A stretch of 64,000 nt of DNA from Streptomyces bicolor (GTDB lineage: Bacteria; Actinomycetota; Actinomycetes; Streptomycetales; Streptomycetaceae). The notes below the pieces were generated by a model. That model saw nothing but the letters and a program-made list of their open reading frames with translations, was not told the origin of the DNA and made no database searches. Both the position numbers and the translations under genes were made by a program. This document shows, piece after piece, positions 43,171 to 52,032 of this stretch; position 1 is the first letter of the stretch, and each line of letters opens with the position of its first letter. The DNA lies in contig NZ_JOFS01000026.1 of assembly GCF_000719285.1 (NCBI RefSeq), positions 49,952 through 113,951 on the forward strand, written 5' to 3'.

Positions 43171-43686
43171 TCAGTGCGGCAGCCGTCTGAGTTGCACGAG
43201 CCCCAGCCAGGTCTCCGGCCCGGGCTGCACCTGGGCGGCGCGGACCGCGTACGCCCCCGGCTCCAGGTCCACCCGCAGATGCTCGGTCCGTTCCGTCTCC
43301 CGTCCCGGCCAGGCCGAGTCGAACAGGACCACCGCTCCCGGCACCTTCCAGCGCACCTCCTGGGCCCAGTCCGCCGTGGCCAGGGCGGCCGGAACCCGGG
43401 CCAGCACCTCCTCCTCCGAGTCGGCCGCGCACCACCGTACGAAGATGGCGTGGTCGGGCAGGTACGAGGTGGACGCGGGCTCGTCACCGAACACCAGCGC
43501 CGCGCTGTCCCCGACGGGCAGGAGCCCCACGAACCCGTCGACCTCGCAGGCCCGGTCGTAGTCGGACGCCGTCTCGTCGCCGTCGGCGCCCGCCCAGAAC
43601 GGCAGCACCGTCTCCGGCACCGCTATCAGGGGGCCGCCGCCCGACTCCACCCACTCCACCGCGCCCGGTTCCGCGTATCGCACCAT
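43171..43686 (-). CDS. Imm21-family immunity protein (orphan)
   Basis: A 171-residue soluble protein matching the Imm21 immunity family as I remember it: WVESGGGPLIAVPE at the N-terminus, a W.AGADG...DYDRAC segment, ALVFGDEPASTSYLP and IFVRWCAADSEEEV. Imm21 proteins protect against secreted polymorphic toxins. No toxin, secretion or repeat gene is adjacent, so it is an orphan or acts in another role. ATG 43686 begins the conserved part. Confidence 0.68.
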   Translation of the reverse strand: MVRYAEPGAVEWVESGGGPLIAVPETVLPFWAGADGDETASDYDRACEVDGFVGLLPVGDSAALVFGDEPASTSYLPDHAIFVRWCAADSEEEVLARVPAALATADWAQEVRWKVPGAVVLFDSAWPGRETERTEHLRVDLEPGAYAVRAAQVQPGPETWLGLVQLRRLPH

Positions 43687-43743
43687 GGCAGCAGAACCTA
43701 CACGCACACGGACCTCACAGGTTCACCGTGACCGACTCCCGCC

Positions 43744-44229
43744 TCAGCAACCGCAGTTGTCCGACGCCAGCGGCGCGGTCAGCGGGTCGACGGGGGCGCT
43801 CTTACGGCGCTGCCAGGTCTCGTACTCGAAGCCCTCGCGTGCCCAGTACTCGAAGCCGCCGAGCATCTCCTTGACCTGGTAACCGAGTTCGGCGAGGGCG
43901 AGTGCGGCGCGGGTCGCGCCGTTGCAGCCCGGGCCCCAGCAGTACGTCACGACGGGCACGGACTTGTCGAGGAGCTGCTCGGCCTGCTCGGGAATGAGCG
44001 CGGTGGGGAGGTGGATCGCGCCCGGGATGTGGCCCTGGTCCCAGGACTCGGTGGAACGGGAGTCCACGACGACGAACCCGGGGTCGCCGCCGGAGGCGAG
44101 GGCGGCGGCGACGTCGGAGACGTCCGCGTGGAAGGCGAGGCTCGCCCGGAAGTAGGCGGCGGCCTCGGCCGGGGCGGCGGGGGCGACGCGGAGGACGGGG
44201 TTGGCGGTGGTGGCTGCGGTAATCGTCAT
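43744..44229 (-). CDS. Rhodanese-like sulfurtransferase
   Basis: A 161-residue single-domain rhodanese: DSRSTESWDQGHIPGAIHLP (CDC25-type entry), active loop TYCWGPGCNGA with cysteine as persulfide carrier, and a second cysteine pair at the very C-terminus (DNCGC). The loop carries two cysteines (CWGPGC), as in a subset of actinobacterial proteins. It is divergent from an Lrp regulator 94 bp away, a common pairing. Confidence 0.9.
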   Translation of the reverse strand: MTITAATTANPVLRVAPAAPAEAAAYFRASLAFHADVSDVAAALASGGDPGFVVVDSRSTESWDQGHIPGAIHLPTALIPEQAEQLLDKSVPVVTYCWGPGCNGATRAALALAELGYQVKEMLGGFEYWAREGFEYETWQRRKSAPVDPLTAPLASDNCGC

Positions 44230-44273
44230 GATCAGAAATCTACGGCCGGTGCTCCAGCCACTGAAGGGACGAT

Positions 44274-44301
44274 CCCCGGCACTCGGCTTGATCTGCCGGG
44301 G
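44274..44301. promoter_or_regulatory. Candidate Lrp operator between rhodanese and Lrp genes
   Basis: CCCCGGCA (44274-44281) and TGCCGGGG (44294-44301) form a perfect 8-bp inverted repeat with 12-bp spacer in the centre of the 94-bp divergent gap. Flanking GATC/GAATC extends the symmetry partly. A good position for Lrp control of both genes. Confidence 0.45.
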
Positions 44302-44323
44302 AATCACCTGCTACTTCTCCCCC

Positions 44324-44770
44324 ATGACCGCGTTTTCCCCGGACGCCACCGACTGGCGCATCCTCGACGTCCTCCAGCGTGAAGGCCGCGCCAGCTTCGC
44401 CGAGTTGGCCCGTGCCGTCTCCATGTCCGCGAGCGCGGTCACGGAACGGGTGCGGCGGCTCGAGGATGCGGGCGTCATCCAGGGCTACGCGGCGGTGGTC
44501 GACCCCGAGCGGCTGGGGCTGCCGATCCTGGCCTTCGTGCGCCTCCGGTACCCCAACGGCAACTACAAGCCCTTCCACGACCTGGTCGCCGCCACGCCGG
44601 AGATCCTGGAGGCCCACCACGTCACCGGCGACGACTGCTTCGTCATCAAGGTCGCGGCGCGCTCGATGCGGCACCTGGAGGTCGTGTCCGGCAAGATCGG
44701 CACGCTGGGTTCGGTGACGACGAGTGTCGTCTACTCGTCACCACTGCCCCGCCGGGCGCTTGGACAGTGA
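44324..44770 (+). CDS. Lrp/AsnC family regulator (second)
   Basis: A 148-residue regulator: HTH (TDWRILDVLQREGRASFAEL and AVSMSASAVTERVRRLEDAG) and RAM domain with HHVTGDDCFVIKVAARSM. ATG 44324 gives the standard family length. It is divergent from the rhodanese gene, its likely target, and is followed by two hairpins. Confidence 0.92.
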   Translation: MTAFSPDATDWRILDVLQREGRASFAELARAVSMSASAVTERVRRLEDAGVIQGYAAVVDPERLGLPILAFVRLRYPNGNYKPFHDLVAATPEILEAHHVTGDDCFVIKVAARSMRHLEVVSGKIGTLGSVTTSVVYSSPLPRRALGQ

Positions 44771-44773
44771 GTC

Positions 44774-44823
44774 CCCCCGTAACGGGGGTACGAAGAGCCC
44801 CTCGGAGTGGTCTCCGAGGGGCT
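44774..44823 (+). terminator. Tandem hairpins after the second Lrp gene
   Basis: Two stems: CCCCCG-TAA-CGGGGG (44774-44788) and AGCCCCTCGG paired with CCGAGGGGCT (44796-44823), the second followed by TCATT. Together they make an efficient-looking terminator at the border of the insertion-element region. Confidence 0.82.
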
Positions 44824-44829
44824 TCATTA

Positions 44830-45140
44830 CGCGGGGTGGGCGACTGCGGGAGTCTGCCTCGGCCGCAGTGGCTTGCTGATCGCTGGGCTTTTCGACGCTG
44901 TTGCGGCGCGGCACCAGGTGAACGGGGGCGTTGGCGGCTGCTTGCTCGAACTGTGGCGGCAGGCTGGTCGTGGAGGCGGATGAGTGGGAGGCCGATGCGT
45001 TGGATGTCCGCAGGCGACTGATGTGATCGAGGACGAGCAGTAGCAGCCGACCGGGCTTGTCCACCCTGCGGTGGGTGCGCAGATCAGCGGCCGTCAGATT
45101 GCGGTGATGTGGCCGGTTGCGCGACTGCCGGTAAGAAGCC
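44830..45140. other. Gene-free border of the mobile region
   Basis: No supportable gene. Open frames exist on both strands but none has recognised motifs or a credible start. It lies between the Lrp terminator and the ISKra4-like remnant and probably consists of decayed mobile DNA. Confidence 0.45.
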
Positions 45141-45159
45141 GAGCTGCCGACCCTGGCCA

Positions 45160-45690
45160 CCGGGGCCTTGGCCCCGCTCGCCGCGCGTCGCATCCGGGTG
45201 GAGAAGGACGACCGGCGCCAACTGGCGAGCGTGGTCAGGCCGGTGACGGTCACCCGGTGCGCGCTGCACGCCCTGGGGCCTGCCCAACTGCTATACGGCC
45301 GCCCAGGCGCTGGGGTTGCCGCGCGAGGGGCACAGCCTGGGACTGCGTCGACGGCGCCCCAGGGGCGATCGGACGCCGCTGCGGGACGCGAGCGGTCGGC
45401 AAACACCAGGCCGAACAACTCGTGCGGGCGCCCGCGGTGGACATATCTGCCTTCCGGACCGCCCGCGCCCATGCTCCGGCGGCGAACACGCGCTGCTGGT
45501 GCTCAGTGTCGACGTCAAGGTGGATCGTGATGCTTCCGGGTCACAATGCGGAAGGCGACACGCAAGGCAACACAGCGCGCGACCCGCACTTCCGCACCCG
45601 TCTGTCCGCCGGGGAGGAGACCTGCCGCAAGCGGATGGCCACGCTGGCCGCCGCCTCGTCGGGGCGAGTCCCGACGAGGACTCCGTACGC
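45160..45690 (+). pseudogene. ISKra4-family transposase remnant
   Basis: Fragments of an ISKra4-type transposase are spread over more than one plus-strand frame: RRQLASVVRPVTVTRCALHA, then LGLPREGHSLGLRRR, then HQAEQLVRAPAVDISAF, then FRTRLSAGEETCRKRMATLA. These follow the order I recall for Streptomyces members, but frameshifts separate them and both ends of the gene are missing. It is certainly not functional. No terminal repeats could be assigned. Confidence 0.65.
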
Positions 45691-45718
45691 GCCCACCCCC
45701 ACGGCTGACTGTCACGCC

Positions 45719-45750
45719 GAGCCCCTCCCGGACGGCTCCGGGAGGGGCTC
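45719..45750 (-). terminator. Strong hairpin after the truncated minus-strand gene
   Basis: A perfect 14-bp stem (GAGCCCCTCCCGGA/TCCGGGAGGGGCTC) with a 4-base loop, 26 bp beyond the stop at 45776. It is the original terminator of the truncated gene. Confidence 0.85.
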
Positions 45751-45775
45751 GGTACAGTCCGGCACAGTCGGCCGC

Positions 45776-46800
45776 CTACTGGCCGCCGCCGAGTTGCTGC
45801 TCCAGATTGCGGACCCGCTGCACCACACCCGGCTTGACCCGGCGACTCTCCAGGGTCCGGGCGAGACCGCCCACCAGCTGCGCGGCGGGCTCGCTCTTGC
45901 CCTGCTGGTCGAGCGACCGGGCGATGTGCTCGATGTTGCGGGTCAGACGGATGTGGCCGAACGTCTCGGCGGCGGCGTTCAGGTCTCCGTACGCCTGCTC
46001 GGCGCGCTGCCACCCCGACTCGGTGTCGGCCGTCGTGAGGTCCACGCGCGGGCCCATGGCGTCGCCACCACCCTGCATGACCTTGCCAGGGACGGTCTCC
46101 GCCAGTGCCAGGCAGGCGGCGGCGTGCTTGGCGACGGCCTCGTCGGGAATTCGGTCCACGACCTCGCGCAGCACGTCGTTGGCTCCGTACAGCACCCGGC
46201 TTCCGCCCAGCGCCAGCACGCGTCCCACGGTGTCCGTGCAGACGTCGTCCGCCAGTCGCTCTTGTTCACGGCTGGCCGGGTGCTCCACCCGGAGCGTGAG
46301 CGGCACGGCCATGACCTGTCCTGCCGGGGTGCCGGCGACGGAGGCCGCTGCTCCGCCGGTGGTCGTGCGCAGCGCGGCGTACACGCGGTACGTGCCCGGT
46401 TCGGCGATCTGCCAGCCGCCGAGTCCGGAGCTGAGGGGGATCTGCTCGTAGAGTGCCTCACCGGGCTGCAGCACGACGGGTTCGGGACGCATGCAGTACT
46501 TCATGTACGGGCGGTGCATCCGCGCCTCGGTCTCCCCCTCGCGCTGGATGACGATGCCGAGGTCGTCGCCCATCAGCTTGTTGCGGTCGACCATCACCGG
46601 GTCGGTGGAGGTGTTGGCCAGCTTCAGCTCGCCGATCACCGGCTCGAGCATGCCGTAGCGATACGCGCCCTCGTGGTCGGGATTGCGGCTGACGCGGAGC
46701 GAAAGCGTCAGGGGGCTGGGGGCGGAGTACTGGCGGACCTGCTCGAAGGCGTGGTGGTCGAACCAGGGGATGTTGCCCATCTGGACGAACCGCTCGGTGC
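45776..46800 (-). pseudogene. 5'-truncated gene of unknown function, cut by an IS
   Basis: About 340 residues remain. The part from MGNIPWFDHHAFEQVRQYSA onward has normal composition, with a beta-rich middle (YMKYCMRPEPVVLQPGEALY, EPGTYRVYAALRTTTGG) and a helical C-terminus ending in EQQLGGGQ. Upstream of about 46800 the frame runs antisense into transposase sequence, so the real N-terminus has been lost. Codon use and the intact terminator suggest that it was a genuine gene recently. An ATG at 46780 could still allow expression of the remainder. Function not recognised. Confidence 0.65.
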
Positions 46801-47350
46801 GTGCCGCAGGAAGCGCAGCTCGATGGCACGGAGATCCGTGTGCGACGCCCGGCCGCAGGCCGCAAGGACCGGGACAAGTTCGTCTCCGGCAAGAGCAAGC
46901 AGAACGCCCGTGAAGGCCATGGTCCTCACGGACGACGAAGGGCGGCTGCTGTACTGCAGCCCGGTCCGGCCGGGCAGTTGCGCCGACATCGCCCAGGCCC
47001 GGCAGCTGGGACGGGTCAAGCTCCTGGCCGACGGCCCGTTCATGGAGATCCTCGCGGACGCCGGCTATCAGGGCATGGGCGCGCAGACCGGCGGACGGGT
47101 GGTGACACCGCCCCGTCGCAAGTTCAAGAAGAACGCCCCCGCCTGGTACGAAGAGCTGCACGAGCTCCAGCGCAAAGCACACGCTTCACGGCGTATCCGC
47201 GTCGAGCATGGCATCGCGCACTTGAAGAACTGGCGGGCTCTTGCCCGCCATCTTGGCCGTCACGCGCACATGAGCGACATCGTCCAAGCCGTCGCTGGAC
47301 TGCTCTCACACCAGCAGAACGCCGCTCTCCCCCGCGGCGTTCAAGCGTGA
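46801..47350 (+). pseudogene. IS5-type DDE transposase, 5'-truncated and frameshifted
   Basis: The first part (LDGTEIRV..., DKFVSGKSKQNA) and the second (VKAMVLTDDEGRLLYCSP through LLADGPFMEILADAGYQG to RRIRVEHGIAHLKNW) are in different frames; one extra base near 46909 separates them. Together they give the D, D and E catalytic segments of a DDE_Tnp_4 transposase. The N-terminal HTH is missing. It interrupts the minus-strand gene on its left. A possible right end with GGGCTGTCCCGTAAAT lies near 47408-47425. Confidence 0.75.
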
Positions 47351-47652
47351 CCACTGTCAGGACCGCAACTGTCGACGAGCCACGGCCAACCGTGCACGAG
47401 GTCCGTAAGGGCTGTCCCGTAAATCCCCGGTGGATCAACGCGCGGCATCAGATGCGGTGCATCGCAAGGCGGAGGGTCTCGTCCTCATGCTGGGCATGTT
47501 CGGGCGATCCGACAACGCGGCGAGGTGCCGTAGCTGTCGTCGCGCGCCCTCCGGCGGTGTCCCCTCCCGTGCTGCCGCCGTCGCCCCGGTCCACTCCGCC
47601 GCCCGGCCCCGCTCGCCGCGCCGGTTCGTGACCGCCGCCCTACGCTCGGGGC

Positions 47653-49107
47653 ATGCAACGCCGCCCGATGCACATGTCTGCCGAGGCCCAGGCCGCTCTG
47701 CGCACCGCGCTGGAGGAACTCCGCGCGGAGCTGAAGGTCCCCCTGCGCTTCCCCAAGCGCGTACTAAAAGCGGCCGACAAGGCCACGGGTGAGGCGCGCT
47801 TGCCCGACAAGGACGCCACCCACCTGCCGTTCTTCACGATCGATCCGCCGACCTCGAAGGACCTCGACCAGGCCATGCACCTGGAACGGCGGCCCGGTGG
47901 CGGCTACCGCGTGTACTACGCCATCGCGGACGTGGCGACCTTCGTCAGGGCGGGCAGCCCTCTGGACATCGAGGCGCACGACAGGATCGAAACGCTGTAC
48001 TTCCCCGACCTCAAGGTGCCCCTGCACCCGCCCGTCCTCTCCGAGGGCGCGGCCAGCCTGCTGCCGAACAAGGACCGCCCCGCCCTGTTGTGGCAGCACG
48101 ACCTCGACGCCCACGGCAATCTGACCGACTCGTCCGTGAGCCGGGCCATGATCCGAAGTCGGGCCCAGCTCGACTACGCCGGCGCCCAGCAGGCCATCGA
48201 GAACGGCACCGCGGAGGAGTCCCTCGCCCTGCTGCGCGAGATCGGCGAGCTGCGGGAGGCCGTCGAAATCGCGCGCGGCGGCATCTCGGTGAATCTGCCG
48301 GACCAGGAGGTCACCCTCGAGGACGGATCGTTCCGGCTGCGCTACGTGGCGACGCTGCCGGTCGAGGGCTGGAACGAGCAGATCTCCCTCATGACCGGGA
48401 TGTCCGCGGCCCAGATCATGCTCGACACGGGTACCGGCATCCTGCGGACCCAAAAGGAGCAGGCCGATCAGAACGTGATCAAGCGCCTGCACGACATCGC
48501 GAAGGCCCTGGGCATCGTCTGGCGGCCCGGCATCTCGTACGCCACGCTGGTCCGCAAGCTCGATCCCCAGAACCAGCAGCACATGGCCTTCCTCACTGAG
48601 GCCACGAGCACAATGCTCAAGGCGGAGTACACCGTCTTCCGCGACAACCAGAAGCCGGCGTACACGATGCACGCAGCGATCGCGGCCCCGTACACCCATT
48701 GCACGGCTCCGCTGCGGCGCCTGGTCGACCGGTACACCGGTGAGCTGTGCGTCATGGCGTGCGCGGACAAGGCCCCGCCGAACTGGGTGCTCGACGCCCT
48801 GTCCTGCATCCCGTGCGACACGGCACGGGGGAAGGGCGGCCTGGCGAACCGGCAGACCATGGACCTGGCCGAGGCCGCGGTGCTCAAGGATCGCGTGGGC
48901 GAGGTGTTCGACGCCACGGTCATCGACACTGACGCGGAGCGGGGCAGGCCGCGCGAGGGCAAAGTGTTCCTGGCCGACCCCGCCGTGCTGGCCAAGGTCG
49001 TCTCGACCAACGGCCTGGATCTCCAGCTCGGATCCAGCATCAGGGCCAGGCTCAAGCAGGCGAACCCCGCCGCGGACGAGGACAAGGTCCTCTTCACCGT
49101 GCCCTAA
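47653..49107 (+). CDS. RNB-domain ribonuclease (RNase II family)
   Basis: A 484-residue exoribonuclease. The RNB catalytic core has THLPFFTIDPPTSKDLDQAMH with the metal-binding aspartates, and the later TAPLRRLVDRYTGE motif. Members degrade RNA 3' to 5'. There are no N-terminal cold-shock domains, as in the short actinobacterial branch. The protein ends in an S1-like segment (GSSIRARLKQANP...KVLFTVP). Its TAA stop (49105-49107) lies inside the left end of the next insertion element, so the original last residues may have been replaced. Confidence 0.88.
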   Translation: MQRRPMHMSAEAQAALRTALEELRAELKVPLRFPKRVLKAADKATGEARLPDKDATHLPFFTIDPPTSKDLDQAMHLERRPGGGYRVYYAIADVATFVRAGSPLDIEAHDRIETLYFPDLKVPLHPPVLSEGAASLLPNKDRPALLWQHDLDAHGNLTDSSVSRAMIRSRAQLDYAGAQQAIENGTAEESLALLREIGELREAVEIARGGISVNLPDQEVTLEDGSFRLRYVATLPVEGWNEQISLMTGMSAAQIMLDTGTGILRTQKEQADQNVIKRLHDIAKALGIVWRPGISYATLVRKLDPQNQQHMAFLTEATSTMLKAEYTVFRDNQKPAYTMHAAIAAPYTHCTAPLRRLVDRYTGELCVMACADKAPPNWVLDALSCIPCDTARGKGGLANRQTMDLAEAAVLKDRVGEVFDATVIDTDAERGRPREGKVFLADPAVLAKVVSTNGLDLQLGSSIRARLKQANPAADEDKVLFTVP

Positions 49108-49982
49108 GGGGTGTGTTGCACAAGGCCGTGAGCTGGGCATCTCCCTTGTACGGCCGGAGTGTTAAGGGCTGAGCGGGTGTGGGCGGAGACGTTCACCGGG
49201 CTGCGTGTGACGCAGTTTTCGGGTCTGTTGAAGGTGGTCCGGGAGCGGGGCGGCAACGGCACCCTCCGGGGTCGGCCGTGGTCGTTGCCGCTGGCCGAGC
49301 GAGTGCTGATGGTCGCGGTGTACTACCGCACCAACCTGACTATGCGGCAGCTGGGCCCGCTGTTCGGCGTCTCCTCGTCCACGGTGTGCCGGGTCATCCA
49401 GCGTCTGGGACCGCTGCTCGCGCTCGAACCCGTCTCCCGGCCGGCCGATGCCGCAGACCGGCTTTGGATCGTTGACGGCACGCTGGTCCCGGTCCGCGAC
49501 CGGAGGGTGGGCGCGTCCTCGCGTAACTACCGGTTCTCGGCGAATGTGCAGGTCATCGTGGACGCGGACACCCGGCTCGTGGTCGCCGCGGCCCGTCCGC
49601 TGCCGGGCACCACCGCGGACGAGCACGCCTGGCGTCGCTCCGGCCTGGCAGCGCACTGCGCGGATGTGACGGTGCTCGGTGACGGCGCCTACCTCAACAC
49701 CGGCCTGATCGTCCCGCACCGCAAACGCTCCGGACGCCCACTGCTCAACGGCGAAGAAGAGGACAACGCGGAGCACCGCAAGGTCCGCGCCCGCGTGGAG
49801 CACGTGATCGGACGGATGAAGAACTACAAGATCCTCCGCGACCGCCGGCAGCGCGGCGACGGCCTCCACCACGTCGTACAAGCCGTCGCCCGCATGCACA
49901 ACCTCGCCCTCGCCGTATGAACCACACACGCCCACAACCCAGCTCAGGCCGCCTGATCACGGCCTTGCGCAACACCCTTTAG
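49104..49982 (+). mobile_element. IS5-type insertion sequence, apparently complete
   Basis: An 879-bp element. The ends form inverted repeats: CTAAGGGGTGTGTTGCACAA at the left and, reading inward on the minus strand, CTAAAGGGTGTTGCGCAA at the right, both continuing with GGCCGTGA; the left has two extra bases. A direct target duplication is not clear because the CTAA/TTAG ends may be part of the repeat or of the target. One transposase gene fills the element. It abuts the RNB gene on the left and low-GC DNA on the right. Confidence 0.8.
49159..49920 (+). CDS. IS5-family DDE transposase
   Basis: A 253-residue transposase: N-terminal HTH region (LTMRQLGPLFGVSSSTVCRV, about residues 60-80) and a DDE_Tnp_4 catalytic domain with D in LWIVDGTLVPV, D in VTVLGDGAYLN and E in RARVEHVIGRMKNYKI. 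All three acidic residues are present and the frame is intact, so it may be active. GTG 49159 has TTA as second codon; GTG 49177 is the alternative start. Confidence 0.88.
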   Translation: MLRAERVWAETFTGLRVTQFSGLLKVVRERGGNGTLRGRPWSLPLAERVLMVAVYYRTNLTMRQLGPLFGVSSSTVCRVIQRLGPLLALEPVSRPADAADRLWIVDGTLVPVRDRRVGASSRNYRFSANVQVIVDADTRLVVAAARPLPGTTADEHAWRRSGLAAHCADVTVLGDGAYLNTGLIVPHRKRSGRPLLNGEEEDNAEHRKVRARVEHVIGRMKNYKILRDRRQRGDGLHHVVQAVARMHNLALAV

Positions 49983-50611
49983 CCGCAATGTCATAAGGCT
50001 GAATGGGCTGAGATCTGAGGCGGTCACCTGCAGTCCTTCTTCATAGTTCTAGATTGCCGACCAACAGGTTGCCCCAAGGTCACCACTTTGTTGCTCCAGG
50101 AACAATTGAGCTTGCAAGTCGCCGGGATGGGGCTCGCACTCACGCTTGGCTCTCAGAGTCTGTCGCACATCGCACATCAGGGGCAATACGACAACTTGAG
50201 AGCGCAGCAGCGCCCCTGCGAGCATTTGTTCAGGCTTCACCTTTTCCATCGCAGGACACGTCCGGATCGCACGACTACACTGAACCTGTGGTGTTTCCGG
50301 CTAGGTCCGGAAGCGTGAGTGAATCGGCGGCTCGGCGCCATGCAGGATCAGCCTCTTCCACAGGCAGCCGCGCTGGCCGGTGTTGCGGATGGTTCAGCTC
50401 AGGACACGCAGAAGCGTCTTCATACTGAGGGAATTTACGGCCAAGATTCAACAGGGCGCCGTGATTACCATCGCCAACAAGGAGGGGGTTTCCTCGTCCT
50501 CCGAACTCTGCGAAAGGCGGTCTATTCGGAAGTTGGCGAAGCTGGACATATGTTTGGTGATTCATGGAACGTCGATTTTATACTGCAGAAATAACGGAAT
50601 CGAGGAGAGTC
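49983..50611. other. Low-GC stretch without supportable gene
   Basis: About 630 bp, visibly richer in A and T than the chromosome on either side. Short overlapping frames exist on both strands but none has recognisable motifs, and none is convincingly longer than chance at this GC content. A TACACT hexamer near 50277 could be a -10. Probably a foreign or decayed segment behind the IS. Confidence 0.5.
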
Positions 50612-50947
50612 ATGAGCGCCGAGCAGCCGCAGGATCCTCAGTACAGGCCTCCGCAATATCAGCACCCTCCAGAGTACCAGCCGCAACCTAACACCAGCGG
50701 CAAGGCGGTGGCCTCCATGGTCACCGGAATCATCTCTCTCGTAGTGCCATTTGTCGGCATCATTACAGGGCCTCTTGCCGTCGTGCTGGCCGCCAGGGCG
50801 CGCAGTGAGATTCGACAAAGCGGAGAAAAGGGCGACGGGTTGGCCATCACCGGGCTCGTGACTGGCATCATTGGCTGTGTTGGCTACGGCATATTCGTGC
50901 TACTACTCATCATTGGTGCGATTGCCGGTGCAACAGCAGCTGCGTGA
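50612..50947 (+). CDS. DUF4190 membrane protein
   Basis: A 111-residue protein with a Gln/Pro/Tyr-rich cytoplasmic N-terminus (about 30 residues, PPQYQHPPEYQPQPN) and a DUF4190 domain: two hydrophobic helices joined by ARARSEIRQSGEKGDGLAITG. A good GAGGAG site precedes the ATG. The family is common in actinobacteria and has no known function. Codon use is more AT-rich than in core genes of the window. Confidence 0.85.
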   Translation: MSAEQPQDPQYRPPQYQHPPEYQPQPNTSGKAVASMVTGIISLVVPFVGIITGPLAVVLAARARSEIRQSGEKGDGLAITGLVTGIIGCVGYGIFVLLLIIGAIAGATAAA

Positions 50948-51029
50948 AGGCCGGGGTACGGATCGACTACGACTGCCTCAAAGTTGACTGCCCAAGAGGG
51001 CCTATTCTGCAACTTGGCGAGGTTTCGAA

Positions 51030-51491
51030 GTGAGCAGGGACTCGGCTCCAGTTTGGGCCAGCAGGAAGATTCTCACCGAAGAAGCTTGCTCCACATCTGA
51101 CCCTGGGTTTTTCCGGGACCTATTGGATGTGCGTTTCCGCAGGCTGACCACCCCTCAAATTATTCAGTTCACCTACACTCTCTTCTTGACTCTAAACGCC
51201 GTCCTGTCATGTGCTCTAATTGTCGCCGGGGTGGTCGTCGCCGCAATCTGGGACCAGTACATACTCATACCGGCGGCTATTATCGCATGCCCGCTTTACT
51301 GCATTTTTTCCACTTTCCTCTTTCGGGTGGTCATGGAACGCATCCTTGTGCTCTTTCGAATTTACGAAGAATACCAGCGGGCCAGTGGGCAGGCCCAGCA
51401 GAATGCGCACGTAGGGGTGTCACCGGATATTTGCCGAAATACGGGGAAAGTCGTACCGCTGAGGCCGGGTAAGCCCAAAAAGCCGAGCTAA
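51030..51491 (+). CDS. DUF4282 membrane protein
   Basis: A 153-residue protein. FFRDLLDVRFRRLTTPQIIQ followed by two long hydrophobic helices and RVVMERILVLFRIYEEYQR matches DUF4282, a small two-helix family often encoded beside DUF4190-type proteins. A GTG start is used. The C-terminal 35 residues are basic and Pro-rich. GC content is clearly below that of core genes. Function unknown. Confidence 0.8.
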   Translation: MSRDSAPVWASRKILTEEACSTSDPGFFRDLLDVRFRRLTTPQIIQFTYTLFLTLNAVLSCALIVAGVVVAAIWDQYILIPAAIIACPLYCIFSTFLFRVVMERILVLFRIYEEYQRASGQAQQNAHVGVSPDICRNTGKVVPLRPGKPKKPS

Positions 51492-51574
51492 TCTTCTGGT
51501 CTGGAATCCCAGTCGACTGCGAATCTTGCCCTCCCGAAGCCTCACATTTCGCGTAGCTCTCAATCTCAGCGGTT

Positions 51575-52032
51575 TTGGAGGACTCCCTTGGCTATTTCCT
51601 CGAACGACGGAGGCGGACGACCGAAGCGGAGCACTGGTACCGGGCGGCCGTTGCCAGCGGCCGACCTTACGCGCGCCGCGGCCTGACTTCGTTACTGATC
51701 AAGCAGGAGCGTCTGGAGGAGGCCCCGAAGTGTCTGAGGCAGGAAGCGGAAGCAGGCATCTGGGGAGTCTGGGAGAGCGCCGGATGACTGGCCTACCTTC
51801 TCGACAAGCTCGGCCGGGCGGGGGAAGCCGCCGACTGGCGCAGGCGGGCTGAGGCGCCACCCGAGCACGAGGGACCACTCCCACGGGGAACTGGCCCGGA
51901 ACTGGTGGCAATCACCGCGACGGCGCTCGTCACCACCCCCGTCGTGCCGTTCATCCAGACCCTCGCATCCAAGATCGCCGAGGAGGCATACGGCCAGGCC
52001 AGGCAGCTCGTCCGACGCCCGCTGCAGCGGTA
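51575..52032 (+). pseudogene. TPR-type gene with in-frame stop and lost 5' end
   Basis: The frame reads LGYFLERRRRTTEAEHWYRA, then IKQERLEEAPKCLRQEAEAG, meets TGA at 51785-51787, and continues in the same frame with LAYLLDKLGRAGEAADWRRRAE, then a hydrophobic and helical end to TAA at 52031. Both sides belong to one Streptomyces tetratricopeptide family, so the TGA is a nonsense mutation. Upstream, a TAG at 51554 cuts off the expected earlier repeats. Only a 70-residue fragment could be made. Confidence 0.72.

Noticed and set aside
3328..44770. Secondary-metabolite gene cluster
   Set aside because: Regulators, an exporter, a methyltransferase and an SDR are present but scattered; no core biosynthetic enzyme is found.
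45071..47350. One continuous 759-codon frame through the mobile region
   Set aside because: It joins an ISKra4 fragment, antisense of the truncated gene and the second half of an IS5-type transposase. It is not one protein.
50275..50594. Short frames on both strands between the IS and the DUF4190 gene
   Set aside because: No motifs, no ribosome sites of note and overlapping opposite frames; lower GC makes chance frames of this size less informative.
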